Assembly: GCA_964036195.1 (NCBI GenBank)
Contig: OZ038456.1
Location: 19,406,001-19,470,000, forward strand
DNA length: 64,000 nt
Source of the DNA: Sphaerolaimus hirsutus
Taxonomy: Eukaryota > Nematoda > Chromadorea > Monhysterida > Sphaerolaimidae
Direction of reading: 5' to 3'
The position numbers and the translations under genes are program-made. The notes beneath the pieces were generated by a model. It saw only the letters and a program-made list of their open reading frames with translations, made no database searches and had not been told where the DNA came from. Positions 10,077 to 19,511 of the stretch are shown here, one piece after another. How positions within the stretch are numbered: position 1 is the stretch's first letter; each line of letters opens with the position of its first letter.

Positions 10077-10826
10077 TACTCTGCGGACCGCGTGCTATGC
10101 ATTTTTCTGAAGGAAACCCTCCATCATGACGTCATCGTCAATAAAATAAAATTTGTTCCACAAAAAAAGAAGAAAAAAGACCGTTTCGGGAAATAAACAT
10201 TCATTCTTGCAAGCGACTCCGCCTTTTTCTTTTTTGGAATATTTTCCTTTTTTGTGAAGTGCGTATTTACATAAGTATAAAACTCGTGCGTTATCGACTA
10301 AGACATAAATAATAGAGGGCGCAAACTTTGCGGTCCGCCGAGTATACTTATGTCTTTGTGGACAAAAAGCGAGGAGGATACTTATGCACTCACTCACAAA
10401 ACAAATATTTATAAAATAAAAAGGCGGAGTCGCAATCAAGCGATGAATGTTTTTTCCTGATACTTTTTTGGAACAATTTTGATTTTATCAACGATGATGT
10501 CAAGATGAAGTGTTCCCTTTAGAAAAATGAATATATTTCTGTCCGCTGAGTAGCTATACTCGGCGGACCGCAAAGTATGCGCCCAAAATTAGTTATTGGT
10601 TGATAACGCACGAGCAGGATACTTATGTATGCACTTTCACAAAAAAAAATATATTTAAAAAAAAATTTTTAAAGAAAAAAGCGGAGTCCCATACAAGCGG
10701 CGAATGTTTTTTTCCTGAGACTTTTTTTTCTTAATTTTTGCTGAACAATTGTGATTTTATCAACGATGACGTTATGATGGGGTGTTTCCTTTAGAAAAAT
10801 GCATATCGTGCGGTCCGGCGAGTATA
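10077..10826. repeat. cluster of GCGGACCGC inverted-repeat elements
   Basis: Left end TATACTCTGCGGACCGC and right end GCGGTCCGGCGAGTATA are inverted, followed inward by TATGCATTTTTCTGAAGG and its inverse. Internal copies of the same ends at about 10329 and 10552 suggest two elements side by side. Related pieces lie at 34552-34830 and 56765-56982. The class is not clear from the flanks. Confidence 0.6.
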
Positions 10827-10861
10827 AGTAAGAATGTAAAATTCAATTCCCTTAATTGCAG

Positions 10862-11045
10862 TCTACCCGAACATGAGCGACGATGTGATCGTATACATTT
10901 CTATGGCGCGACTCCGACCCGAGGCTTATTTCGTCAACGATACTACGTTGTATCAAAGTTTGCCACGTTTGAAAACGGCATTCGATATGTATCAGGAGAT
11001 GCATGGCTTCAACATTACGTTTACCGATTTCTTCAATAATACCGG
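10862..11045 (+). CDS. DEG/ENaC exon: start of extracellular domain
   Basis: Acceptor TTAATTGCAG before 10862 and donor GTGCGT at 11046. The exon enters with two bases of a split codon and leaves in phase 2. It encodes YPNMSDDVIVYISMARLRP onward to TFTDFFNNTG. This is where the family has the variable segment just after membrane helix 1; NDT, NIT and NNT are possible glycosylation sites. No other frame is coherent. The preceding exon, which should carry the helix 1 region, was not found between 1 and 10861. Confidence 0.75.
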
Positions 11046-11081
11046 GTGCGTTTGTGTCCATAGCAGGGCTATGTAGGTTTC

Positions 11082-11623
11082 TAGGGTGTCAACTTTCCGT
11101 TTTCCGTTTCCGCTTTCCGCAGGCAAAATTTTTCCGTTTCTGTTTTCTGGTCGCTGAATTTTTTCTCCATTTCTGTTTCCATTTTTCGGCTGCTAAATCT
11201 TTTTCAGTTTCTGTTTTTCCAGCTCATTTTCCATTTTCTGGCTCAATTTCCTGTTTTTCTGCCTTTTTGATATTTTCCAGATCAATTTCCTGTTTATCTG
11301 TTTTTTTTCTCGATTTTCTGGCTCAACTTTCTTTTTTCCTATTTCAGCCAAACTGGTAAAACTGCATGCAGGTTTTCCAATTATGCAAATTTCAGTTGCA
11401 AATGCTGTTTCCAGTAACATTTCTATAATTTTTCCAATTTACAGCAAAATTTCTGCAATTTTTTCATTTCCATGCAAATTTTCCTTTTTCTGTTTTCCAG
11501 CATTTCATTTTCCATTGTCCATCTGCCAAAAAATTTCTGTTTCAATTTTCTGGCAAGTGTAAAAACAATTCATTTCTGTTTACATTTTCCGTCATGTGCC
11601 CAAAAATTTTTTTTGACACCGTA
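11082..11623. mobile_element. hAT-like element, TAGGGTGTCAA family
   Basis: Starts TAGGGTGTCAACTTTCCG and ends TTTTTGACACCGTA. The interior is built of TTTTCCGTTTCCG-type repeats, as in 41620-42176, which has a proven 8-base target duplication. The flanks here (TAGGTTTC and GTTCAGAC) do not match, so this copy is old or rearranged. It lies 36 bases after the channel exon. Confidence 0.7.
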
Positions 11624-12622
11624 GTTCAGACTCCTCTGGAGCAGGGTTGGCAAAATCTCAGAAAAGAATAAAAATAAAATAAAAATAAAATGGAAAATTG
11701 AAGAATAGATAAAATAAAATAAAATGGAAAATTTCAAAATAAAAATAAAAATTGTATAAAAATTCAAATTTTTGTAATTTTTTTGTAAAATTGTATACAA
11801 ATTCATATTTTTGTAAAATTTGTATAAAAATTCATATTTTTTGTAAAATTTTTTCCTGTTGTTTATAGTTCAACCTGTTCATTCGCGGAGCTGGGGCAGG
11901 CCCAAGCCATGTAAAGTGTTCAAAATGTCATATGAAATGGAATGGAAAGTGTCAATTTTCATGAAAATGTTAAGTAAAGTGTCAATTGTCATGACAAATA
12001 TAAATTAAAGTGGAAACTGTAAAGCAAATTGTATCCAAATCTTATCTTTTGTATCCAAATCTTGTTGTTTTTGTAACCAAATCTTATGTGAACATTTGGA
12101 AAGAAAAACATAAGATTTGGATACCAAAATATAAGGTTTGGATACCAAAACATAAGATTCAGATACACAATTTACACTCTGCATGACATTTGTCATGACA
12201 ATTATACTTTGCTTGACATTTGAGATGCCAATTGACTCTTTACTACATTTGTCATGACAATTGACACTTTGCACGATGTTTTACAAATGCGCCCAGAAAA
12301 CTCCAGTAATCCTTCTACTGAAAATGTAAACCATTCTTATCGATAATTCACAGCAAAAAATGGATCCGTGAAGCGTGTGGAAGCGGGCTGGATGCGCGTG
12401 AAGCGGCGCGCTTCCACACGCTTCCACACGCTTCCACCAACATCACGAGATTCTGGGTGAAGTGTCTTCCACACGCTTCACCTATCTTCACCATGCGCAT
12501 CCAAACATGTGGAAGACACTTCACGGGGTTGGCACTTCCACACGCTTCCCCCGCGTATACATTTGCGTGGGAGCGCCATATTAAGAAGCGTGAAGTGCCT
12601 TCACGCAGATTTTCGTGATGTG

Positions 12623-13721
12623 TGTAAAATAATACGGAACTTGTTGAAGTGACTTGTGAACCAGCTCCTATTCCTAACCGAGGAAGAGGACAAATGTGAA
12701 AGTATGTAAGTTGACGTGAAGCGTCGTCTCTAGTTGACGTTCCGTTATTTTATCAAATGTGATTAGTTGAGTTGAAATGAATTGACGTGAGTTAGTGTGA
12801 AGCAAATTTAGATTGTTTACCAAAGGTTTTGACGAACGTTTTTATTTAGACAATTAAATACGAAGAAATAAAAGTAAATAAAATATATATAAAAATATAC
12901 GTAAACAAAGGAATTAATTTACAACTAAATTAATTACTTAAATAAAACGTAAAAGAAGCTCTAATTACCAGAGAAATAAGGTAATTTAAAGAAGGCACTT
13001 AATTACGACAAAAGGCGACAATTAAGTGGCGCGGTTGTGAATAAAGCACCTCAAACAGCGCAAGTGTGAATTAAAGCACTGAGGTGACTTTTAGCACCAA
13101 GAGTTAAACTTAGCACCAAAAACAAGCGACTTAATTAAAGTGACTACGGCGCTTATTTAGATCCTAGGAAGAGATTCGTGTGAAGTTGACGAGGTTGCAA
13201 ACACTGCCGATTTTAGCTGTGAAATCGGCTTATAAGGGCCAGACTGATGGCGATTGGTTTGGCGCCAATCGGTCGGCTCTAATCTCCGATTTTTACCCAA
13301 CATTTCCAATTGTGAAAGTTCAATCCTTGCTCGCTCGCTTCTCCGATGAAAAGCGAGCTAAACTGGCAAGATAGTGAAAATGTGAGACAAGCCAGACAGC
13401 ATTTGAAATGGCGCGCGGGCCCGGCCCCCCACTCGGGGCGGGCCCGCCGCTTAACATAAACATGACGGCGTATATGCGTGCTGCTTGTCAAGGAAATGTG
13501 GCGGAATGTGAGCAATGACTAAGATCTAAATATGTGAGCGATGTGAAGCGCACATTGTAAACAACATCGCTTGAGATATTAAATGACGAATGTGAAGATG
13601 TTAAAATTGGAATGTAAATATGAATGAAATCTTGATAAGTTGAATTAATTAAATATAAAAGCAAACAAAAAGACGTTAACTTAAATATTATAGGTTTTAC
13701 ATTTTACGATAATGTTACACA
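12623..13721 (-). repeat. BEL 3' LTR
   Basis: On the + strand it starts TGTAAAATAATACGG and ends AATGTTACACA, giving the usual TG...CA ends. It is identical to 23806-24904 except for about four substitutions. It includes a GC-rich palindromic stretch GGGCCCGGCC / GGGCGGGCCC around 13415-13447. A 64-codon frame inside (13180-13374) lies antisense to the element and is probably chance. Confidence 0.95.
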
Positions 13722-13727
13722 CTCCCG
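13722..13727 (-). other. possible polypurine tract
   Basis: Directly upstream of the 3' LTR in element sense is CGGGAG, where plus-strand priming is expected. The purine run is short and interrupted, so this is placed by position only. Confidence 0.35.
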
Positions 13728-13805
13728 AAACTAGAATAAAAATTAAATTTAATTTAATTTTATCTCAGCCAATCTTGGCAAATTGATGTGAAACAAAAAT
13801 CAAAA

Positions 13806-15731
13806 TCAAACGCCTGTGATACTCTCATCACTCCTGTGGTAGCAGATCGTCGGCGTCTTCGACGCCGGCATTTTCCCGGCCCTCCTCATGATGCTTGTCC
13901 ATGGGTTCGACGGCATCCTCCTCAGGCTGGCTGCCTTCCCCGTGTCCGGGCGCCTGGTCTTCTGGGGCCCCCGCTGGTCTGCCTGGCCAGTTGGGGAGCT
14001 TCTCAGATTCCTTGGCGAGCCTCTCGAAGGCTTGTCGGAGCGTGTCGGTCTCGTCGACGATCGTCTTCGACGGCTCGGTGGGCTGCCATTGCTCCGATGC
14101 TGCAAGCGGTTGGCTTGATAGCAAGGGGACATGGGAGGTTGTGAATGAGGTCGTACATTGTGAAGTGATTGAGTTGAATTGGTCAAATGGTACGGAGGGG
14201 GATCTAGATCTTGATCGTGACTTTCTTCCATCTCTCCGAGCTCTATGTCGGACTGTGAAGGTGTTTGTTTGAGGAAGGTCACGGATCTTTTTAGATCGTT
14301 TAACTTTTGATTTGACCAGTTTTTTATTGATGTTATTGAATTTGTGAAAAGTTTGGGGTATAAAGGAAAATGTCTGGTGTGACGATTGCTGCTCACCTGG
14401 GAGCCCTGCGACTCCAGCGAATCTCTTGAGTCGCTTTTGCAAGGGCTCGCGGTCAGGGATTGCGTCTTCCATTGTGACTTCTGCTGTGACAGGCTCGGTG
14501 ACTGTGAGTCTGGCGTTTGGTGATGAGCTCTGCGGTTGTGACTCGCAGGGGGGTGCAGGTTTTGTGACCCGGCACGCACCCGTCTCCATTTCGATTTCTT
14601 CGGCGCGTTCGGTACTATAACCGACCGGGGGATCCGATCTAGGCTGTACCGAGCGTCCTGAAAGCCGTTTGAATGGAGATACTCGTTTGAGGGGTGTGAC
14701 AAACTTTGAAGGTAACTGTGACGAACTTGACGATTGTGTGACGGTTTGATTTGACAAAACGGGTTTGTTGAAGCCGCTTTTCGGTTTCTTCTGGCGGTTA
14801 CGTCGCCGTCGCTTACCGATTTTTCCTTGCTGAACGGACGGGGTTCCCATTTGTTTGGGCTTCTGTCCCTTCTGCCCTTTCTTCGGAAAAAGCCCTTGAT
14901 GTCTGGCAGCATACCCCTGCCGGTTACGAGCCGCCACTGCATGTAAACATAAGCAATATACCCAATACAAGCAATTGTGATAATAATGAGTATGATGTTC
15001 ACAGCTGTTTGAAGTGGCCCAGTAAGTAACGTGTCTAATGCTGACGCACCACCTGTGACGCTACCGTGAATAATGTGACCCAATTCTTTTCCTACACCTT
15101 CAAAATATGCACCAACCCCTTGGCCAATGCCAGCAATATATGCTTGCACTGCTTTAGGATCGTTGGATTTTGTTGCAATATAATCGACTGAACGTGTGAC
15201 TTGTTGTTCGAGTTGTTGCAAATTTTGAAAGTGATGATGTGCAGCCATGATACTGAATGCAATGTCAGTCATGCTTACACCTGGTGACCCGGAAACATTT
15301 AGTGTGAATGGTTTCCACGAGCCAGCCCAAATTAATTCGATTGGGAGTTTTGTGACGTGCAAATTCGTTGGTCCATTTTCGTTGGCCCATGAATTATCAT
15401 TTAATTGATAATATTTGTGATCTTTCATGAGACAATGATCTATTGGTGAATGTGTGATCAGATCATTGGTGCCAGGAGCAACGAACATAATATGTGGGTG
15501 ATTTGTGACTTTGACCGGCAGAAATTTATAACAAGTATTGTTATATTCATGTTGAAAATAAATAATTTCTGCTGTGACAGGTTTACAATCCCAGAACATT
15601 AATATATCTCCATGCCATTCCGCATAGAGATTTTGACGTCCTAGCAATGCTCGCAAGCCCAGTGTGGGATTAAATGTGACAATTGCATGAATTATATCTA
15701 GCTGGGTCTGACGGATGTGACATAATTGTTG
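13806..15731 (-). CDS. envelope-like protein, C-terminal part with long tail
   Basis: This continues in the same frame after the TAG at 15732-15734; the first internal ATG is at 15656. In order it has a Cys-containing ectodomain stretch, a Gly/Ala-rich segment, one strong membrane helix (IILIIITIACIGYIAYVYMQ, about residues 220-240 from the ATG) and a long, basic, Ser/Pro-rich tail of roughly 370 residues. The tail contains PPPY (14191-14202), the form of motif retroviral proteins use to recruit budding machinery. The order of ectodomain, single anchor and tail is that of a viral envelope glycoprotein; I could not assign the fusion class. It has probably decayed because of the upstream stop, unless there is readthrough. 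Confidence 0.6.
   Translation of the reverse strand, partial: QQLCHIRQTQLDIIHAIVTFNPTLGLRALLGRQNLYAEWHGDILMFWDCKPVTAEIIYFQHEYNNTCYKFLPVKVTNHPHIMFVAPGTNDLITHSPIDHCLMKDHKYYQLNDNSWANENGPTNLHVTKLPIELIWAGSWKPFTLNVSGSPGVSMTDIAFSIMAAHHHFQNLQQLEQQVTRSVDYIATKSNDPKAVQAYIAGIGQGVGAYFEGVGKELGHIIHGSVTGGASALDTLLTGPLQTAVNIILIIITIACIGYIAYVYMQWRLVTGRGMLPDIKGFFRRKGRRDRSPNKWEPRPFSKEKSVSDGDVTARRNRKAASTNPFCQIKPSHNRQVRHSYLQSLSHPSNEYLHSNGFQDARYSLDRIPRSVIVPNAPKKSKWRRVRAGSQNLHPPASHNRRAHHQTPDSQSPSLSQQKSQWKTQSLTASPCKSDSRDSLESQGSQVSSNRHTRHFPLYPKLFTNSITSIKNWSNQKLNDLKRSVTFLKQTPSQSDIELGEMEESHDQDLDPPPYHLTNSTQSLHNVRPHSQPPMSPCYQANRLQHRSNGSPPSRRRRSSTRPTRSDKPSRGSPRNLRSSPTGQADQRGPQKTRRPDTGKAASLRRMPSNPWTSIMRRAGKMPASKTPTICYHRSDESITGV
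13828..14970 (-). CDS. 380-codon overlapping frame in the envelope tail
   Basis: A second ATG-started frame, -1 relative to the envelope frame, stays open for 1143 bases across the tail region. Its product is very basic at the start, with GKRRRRNRQKKP near 14781-14816. It has SRSRSRSPS in the middle and an acidic C-terminus (EEDAVEPMDKHHEEG). An arginine-rich motif plus SR dipeptides would suit a nuclear or RNA-binding accessory protein. I recognise no family. It may be a real overlapping gene, or the tail of the envelope frame may be the passenger. Confidence 0.4.
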   Translation of the reverse strand: MYWVYCLCLHAVAARNRQGYAARHQGLFPKKGQKGQKPKQMGTPSVQQGKIGKRRRRNRQKKPKSGFNKPVLSNQTVTQSSSSSQLPSKFVTPLKRVSPFKRLSGRSVQPRSDPPVGYSTERAEEIEMETGACRVTKPAPPCESQPQSSSPNARLTVTEPVTAEVTMEDAIPDREPLQKRLKRFAGVAGLPGEQQSSHQTFSFIPQTFHKFNNINKKLVKSKVKRSKKIRDLPQTNTFTVRHRARRDGRKSRSRSRSPSVPFDQFNSITSQCTTSFTTSHVPLLSSQPLAASEQWQPTEPSKTIVDETDTLRQAFERLAKESEKLPNWPGRPAGAPEDQAPGHGEGSQPEEDAVEPMDKHHEEGRENAGVEDADDLLPQE

Positions 15732-18700
15732 CTAGATTGATCCAAATTGTTTTTGTTCTAGATGTGCAATTTTATCAACTTCGTATTGTTGACGGGCTGT
15801 GAGCAAGTGAAACACACCAACATCAAGATTTGGTGCGAGTTTGAAATGAAGAGGAGCTTTTTCGGTTTCCGGTTTTTTCAATTTCTTAAGTTGATATCGA
15901 AGAAATTGAATGAATGCCGAGCCCTGGTCAATATATTTTGCGTCTTTTGGCACGCATTCTGCATTATTTGGAAATTGTTGTGATCTCCATGTGACAGAAA
16001 ATGCAGCTTGCAATTTTTCCACTATGTAATGATTTTGTGAATATTGCGCATCGAATTGACCAATCTCTTGGAATGCACACTGCTTGTTAAAAGCAGTAGC
16101 ATTCCATAAAGAGACGCCATTGTCGCTGTCATAACAATAGCCGGCTTGTGGGTTGCAATGTGACAAATCTTGAATTTCGGAAACAATTTTCTTTCCGTCA
16201 AGACTTGCGACCACACCTTCCTCTATGTGAAAGTTCATTACTGTGTTACTCAGATTGTGACAAAAGTAACAATAATCGATGTGAAGTGATTTGTTGGTGC
16301 TCCACAATGCATGACCGATTTTTATTAAGGGTTCGCCTTTCCAAGTTTTATTTTGGTAGGCGATCATGCAATCGTAGGTTGTGACTCTGTGGTTTTTAAT
16401 GATTTCTGGTGGCAGCATAGCTTTTCCGCCCACCAGACTCATATATGTAACTATAGTATGCTCTTGTTGAAAGCATCTATAAATTGGTGTCGTTTGCGGT
16501 TGAACACGCAATGTCCATATGGACACCACAATATCTTCTATGGCTGTAACTTGAGGAAAGTGACATGTTACTTTTTCCGGAAGTTGAATTGCGTGACCAG
16601 TGCGTGTTTTATGGCACAGATTGAAAGTTTTGTGATATTGATCTGTCCATGTGAGCGCGTTGGCTAATTTTGATTGTATTAGCAACGTGAGCGCCATTAA
16701 ATGCGACACGTTTCCCCAGAACGAATATGTGCCAGTGTAGCGACATGTTCGACGTGGGTTTGCGCGTCTTGCATCTTGTTGTGAAGATTGTGATTGTTGA
16801 TGTGATTGATCTGTTTGTGAATCATCACCCTTATCAGGTGAAGGTTGTGAATTATCATCATCTTTTACCTCAGTGTCGATTTTATATTCAACACCGTCCT
16901 CTGTGTCGATGTCAAGAGGCACTAGGTTAGATGGAGATCTACGTGTGCGACGGCCGTTGCTTGACAATACTGTGACTGCACGTATTTTGCCATCGCTTGA
17001 CACATGTATTTCGTGAACGCGGCCCATTTGCCACATGCCGCGTGGCTGTTTATCATCTGTGATTAACACCACTTGGCCACGTTTGGGAGCTTCGTTGATT
17101 GTGCCTTTTTTCAAGCGTTGATTTTTAGCTCGATCTTTGAGTAGGTCAATGTATTGACGTGACCACTCATACCAAAGCACTTCACGATTGTGACGAATTT
17201 GGTCCCAAAGTAATGTGATGTCATCTCTATCCTTTTCAGGCACAGAGTTGAGTGCAATTTCATCAATGCAATTGACGTCATTGACTCGTGGGGGTGTGAG
17301 TGTGTAGGATTTTCCGATTTGTGAAGGTGTGAGTTCGAAAGATCCATCCGTGAGCTTATCCCATTCCTCTTTTGGAATTTTTCGCATGGGTTCAATCATG
17401 GTGGAATCGAGTTCCATCTCACGTTTTTCATCCATGTAACATGGTGGTGGGGTGCCCCAAAGAAAATGTATTGGGCGCAGTATCGCTGCACCAATGTCTG
17501 TGTTTGACAAGTATGACAATGGTCGCGTATTGACGGAGAATTCGACGTCGAGCATGACTGTGAGAAATTCATGCCATGTGAGACAACGTCGTCCGCATGC
17601 TTTTTTGAGCAAGCGTTTGACTAAGCCTACCATGCGTTCGTACACGCCGCCTTGCCAAGGACTGTTGGCTGTGATAAAGTGCCATTTTACGTCCGGTAGC
17701 ATTTTGACACAATTTTTGAATGCTGGGGCATTGTCGGACCAAATTGTGTCCGGCATGCCACGGCGCGAAATAAAACGATTTAGGGCCATAATTGTGTCGG
17801 CTGTTGAGACACTATTAGTTGACTCTAAATGAATGGCGCGTGTGCTGAAGCATGTTAGCAACAAAATGTGTTGACTGTGATGGGTTCCGTTCTGTGAATA
17901 AACTAACGGTCCCATATAATCAATGCCAATATGTTGAAATGGCTTGATTTGTGATTGAGTTCGAGTGACAGGTAATGTGTGAAAATCAGGTAATGTGAAT
18001 GGACCTCCTTCCGCTTTGCGGCATGTGACACATTTGCGCAAAATTTTTGCAACTACCTGCTTGGCACTTGACAACCAGCAGTGTTCGCGTAAATCTGCTA
18101 AAGTGTGAAGCATGCCACTGTGACCAGCAAGCTCATGAAAATGAGTAACCACTAGCGTTGTTAACCACCCGTTCTTTGGCAGGTAGTAAAACAACGAAGG
18201 GTTTCGGTGTTCCTTGTGAGACACACGCGTGACACAATATAATAAATTATTCCACGCGTCCCATTTGAGCATGTGGTGTTTGCCAAGTTGCGCTTGTGAA
18301 ATGCAACTGGCACATTCCTCTGCCTGTGAAATGCGCAATACATGTCTAAATGCTTCGTTTAAATCAGCTTGTGTGATGGGTTTTGATAAATATTCGCTTT
18401 CGCGCTTTGCAGCTTTATGCATGGAGCGATTTAGCCAATATGTTTTGACACGAAGTAGATATACGACAGTGCGCAGCAATTTTGACAGTGTTGAAAATCG
18501 TCGAATGTCGATTTCGAATGGATTTGAAGGGATGTGACGTTGTCGACTTTCGACAAACGGATTTTGAGGAGTGACATTTTGTGACAAATTGGGGTCCAAA
18601 TTGACAGGTACTTGCTGTGCAAGAGCATTAGCTGGTTGTGAATCAGGCTGTGAAACAGGCTGTGAAGTTACTGCTCCAGCATATAAAGGTCGACTGATGT

Positions 18701-19511
18701 GAGTGTCGCCTTTCGCAAGCTCTTCGGTGACAGGTTGCGCTTGATGTTGCGAAATGTCAAGCATGGTTGATGTGAGAGGTTCAGCTAAAAATGTGGGTCC
18801 GGTAAACCACATTGTTTCGATCATTAGTTGATCAAAAGTACAACCCCGTGATGCGATGTCAGCTGGGTTGTCTTTTGTAGCAACCTTGCAAATTTGAATG
18901 CAATGTTTTGACATTAGTGAATGGATTTTTGTGACCCGATTGTTGACAAAAGTAGCCAGCGGCTTTGCGGTATATAGCCAGCCGATGACAACTGTGCTAT
19001 CGGTCCAAAGGAAATTACTGTGAATTTTCCATCCACCCAGCTCAACGAGTTCATGATGTAAATAATCGATGAGCTGTGCACCAATTGTGACACCTAGCAA
19101 TTCCAAGCGTGTGATTGTGAGGGGTTGACCTTGTTTTGACGGAAGTGGGGCTAGTTTTGTGCGAGCTGTGAGAAAACCACTAAAATATCGGTCATCTTCA
19201 TAGCCATATTCGTCGGGTGAAATCGCTTTTTGACGCAAATAAGCACAAACGGCGTATCCATCTTTTGAGGCATCACAAAACACATGTAATTCTAATGGCC
19301 GTGTGACGGCTTTGACATCGATGCCAAAAGAATGAAATGAGCGCGGGAATTTGATTTGACTTATGGACGAGAGATGTCGTTTTAAATCGTCCAGTAAGTC
19401 ATCCGCCTCTGGGTCTTCGATAAGTTCATCCCAGGTTGTGATATTGCACCTTTGAATTATTTGTGACACGCGAAATTTCAACCGAAATAACAGCGGGTGC
19501 TGTGATGCCAA
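15732..19511 (-). CDS. pol: BEL pol: RNase H and integrase, running into envelope-like N-terminal part
   Basis: The frame holds a BEL-type RNase H region (HVFCDASKDGYAV near 19290, WTDSTVV near 19000). Next come an integrase zinc-binding HHCC module (HELAGHSG ... CVTCRKAEGG, about 18155-18010) and a DDE core (GIDYMGP, WSDNAPAF, YERMVGLVKR, about 17930-17620). An integrase C-terminal domain of the kind found in BEL elements follows (near 17100-16930). The frame does not stop there: after a Ser/Gln-rich linker an internal ATG at 16697 begins a hydrophobic signal-like segment and a Cys-rich ectodomain, ended by TAG at 15732. The nominal start at 19511 is only where this frame begins; reverse transcriptase is in the preceding frame. 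Confidence 0.9.
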   Translation of the reverse strand: MASQHPLLFRLKFRVSQIIQRCNITTWDELIEDPEADDLLDDLKRHLSSISQIKFPRSFHSFGIDVKAVTRPLELHVFCDASKDGYAVCAYLRQKAISPDEYGYEDDRYFSGFLTARTKLAPLPSKQGQPLTITRLELLGVTIGAQLIDYLHHELVELGGWKIHSNFLWTDSTVVIGWLYTAKPLATFVNNRVTKIHSLMSKHCIQICKVATKDNPADIASRGCTFDQLMIETMWFTGPTFLAEPLTSTMLDISQHQAQPVTEELAKGDTHISRPLYAGAVTSQPVSQPDSQPANALAQQVPVNLDPNLSQNVTPQNPFVESRQRHIPSNPFEIDIRRFSTLSKLLRTVVYLLRVKTYWLNRSMHKAAKRESEYLSKPITQADLNEAFRHVLRISQAEECASCISQAQLGKHHMLKWDAWNNLLYCVTRVSHKEHRNPSLFYYLPKNGWLTTLVVTHFHELAGHSGMLHTLADLREHCWLSSAKQVVAKILRKCVTCRKAEGGPFTLPDFHTLPVTRTQSQIKPFQHIGIDYMGPLVYSQNGTHHSQHILLLTCFSTRAIHLESTNSVSTADTIMALNRFISRRGMPDTIWSDNAPAFKNCVKMLPDVKWHFITANSPWQGGVYERMVGLVKRLLKKACGRRCLTWHEFLTVMLDVEFSVNTRPLSYLSNTDIGAAILRPIHFLWGTPPPCYMDEKREMELDSTMIEPMRKIPKEEWDKLTDGSFELTPSQIGKSYTLTPPRVNDVNCIDEIALNSVPEKDRDDITLLWDQIRHNREVLWYEWSRQYIDLLKDRAKNQRLKKGTINEAPKRGQVVLITDDKQPRGMWQMGRVHEIHVSSDGKIRAVTVLSSNGRRTRRSPSNLVPLDIDTEDGVEYKIDTEVKDDDNSQPSPDKGDDSQTDQSHQQSQSSQQDARRANPRRTCRYTGTYSFWGNVSHLMALTLLIQSKLANALTWTDQYHKTFNLCHKTRTGHAIQLPEKVTCHFPQVTAIEDIVVSIWTLRVQPQTTPIYRCFQQEHTIVTYMSLVGGKAMLPPEIIKNHRVTTYDCMIAYQNKTWKGEPLIKIGHALWSTNKSLHIDYCYFCHNLSNTVMNFHIEEGVVASLDGKKIVSEIQDLSHCNPQAGYCYDSDNGVSLWNATAFNKQCAFQEIGQFDAQYSQNHYIVEKLQAAFSVTWRSQQFPNNAECVPKDAKYIDQGSAFIQFLRYQLKKLKKPETEKAPLHFKLAPNLDVGVFHLLTARQQYEVDKIAHLEQKQFGSI
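16697..16700 (-). other. internal ATG, likely start of envelope-like protein
   Basis: The ATG ends at 16697 on the + axis and begins MALTLLIQSKLANALTW, a plausible signal peptide, directly after the integrase C-terminal domain. It marks where the envelope-like region starts within the long pol frame. Expression would need a spliced or internal message, or cleavage of a polyprotein. Confidence 0.5.

Noticed and set aside
13180..13374. 64-codon frame present identically in both BEL LTRs (also 24363-24557)
   Set aside because: It is antisense to the element, in noncoding LTR, and copied only because the LTRs are copies. No family resemblance.
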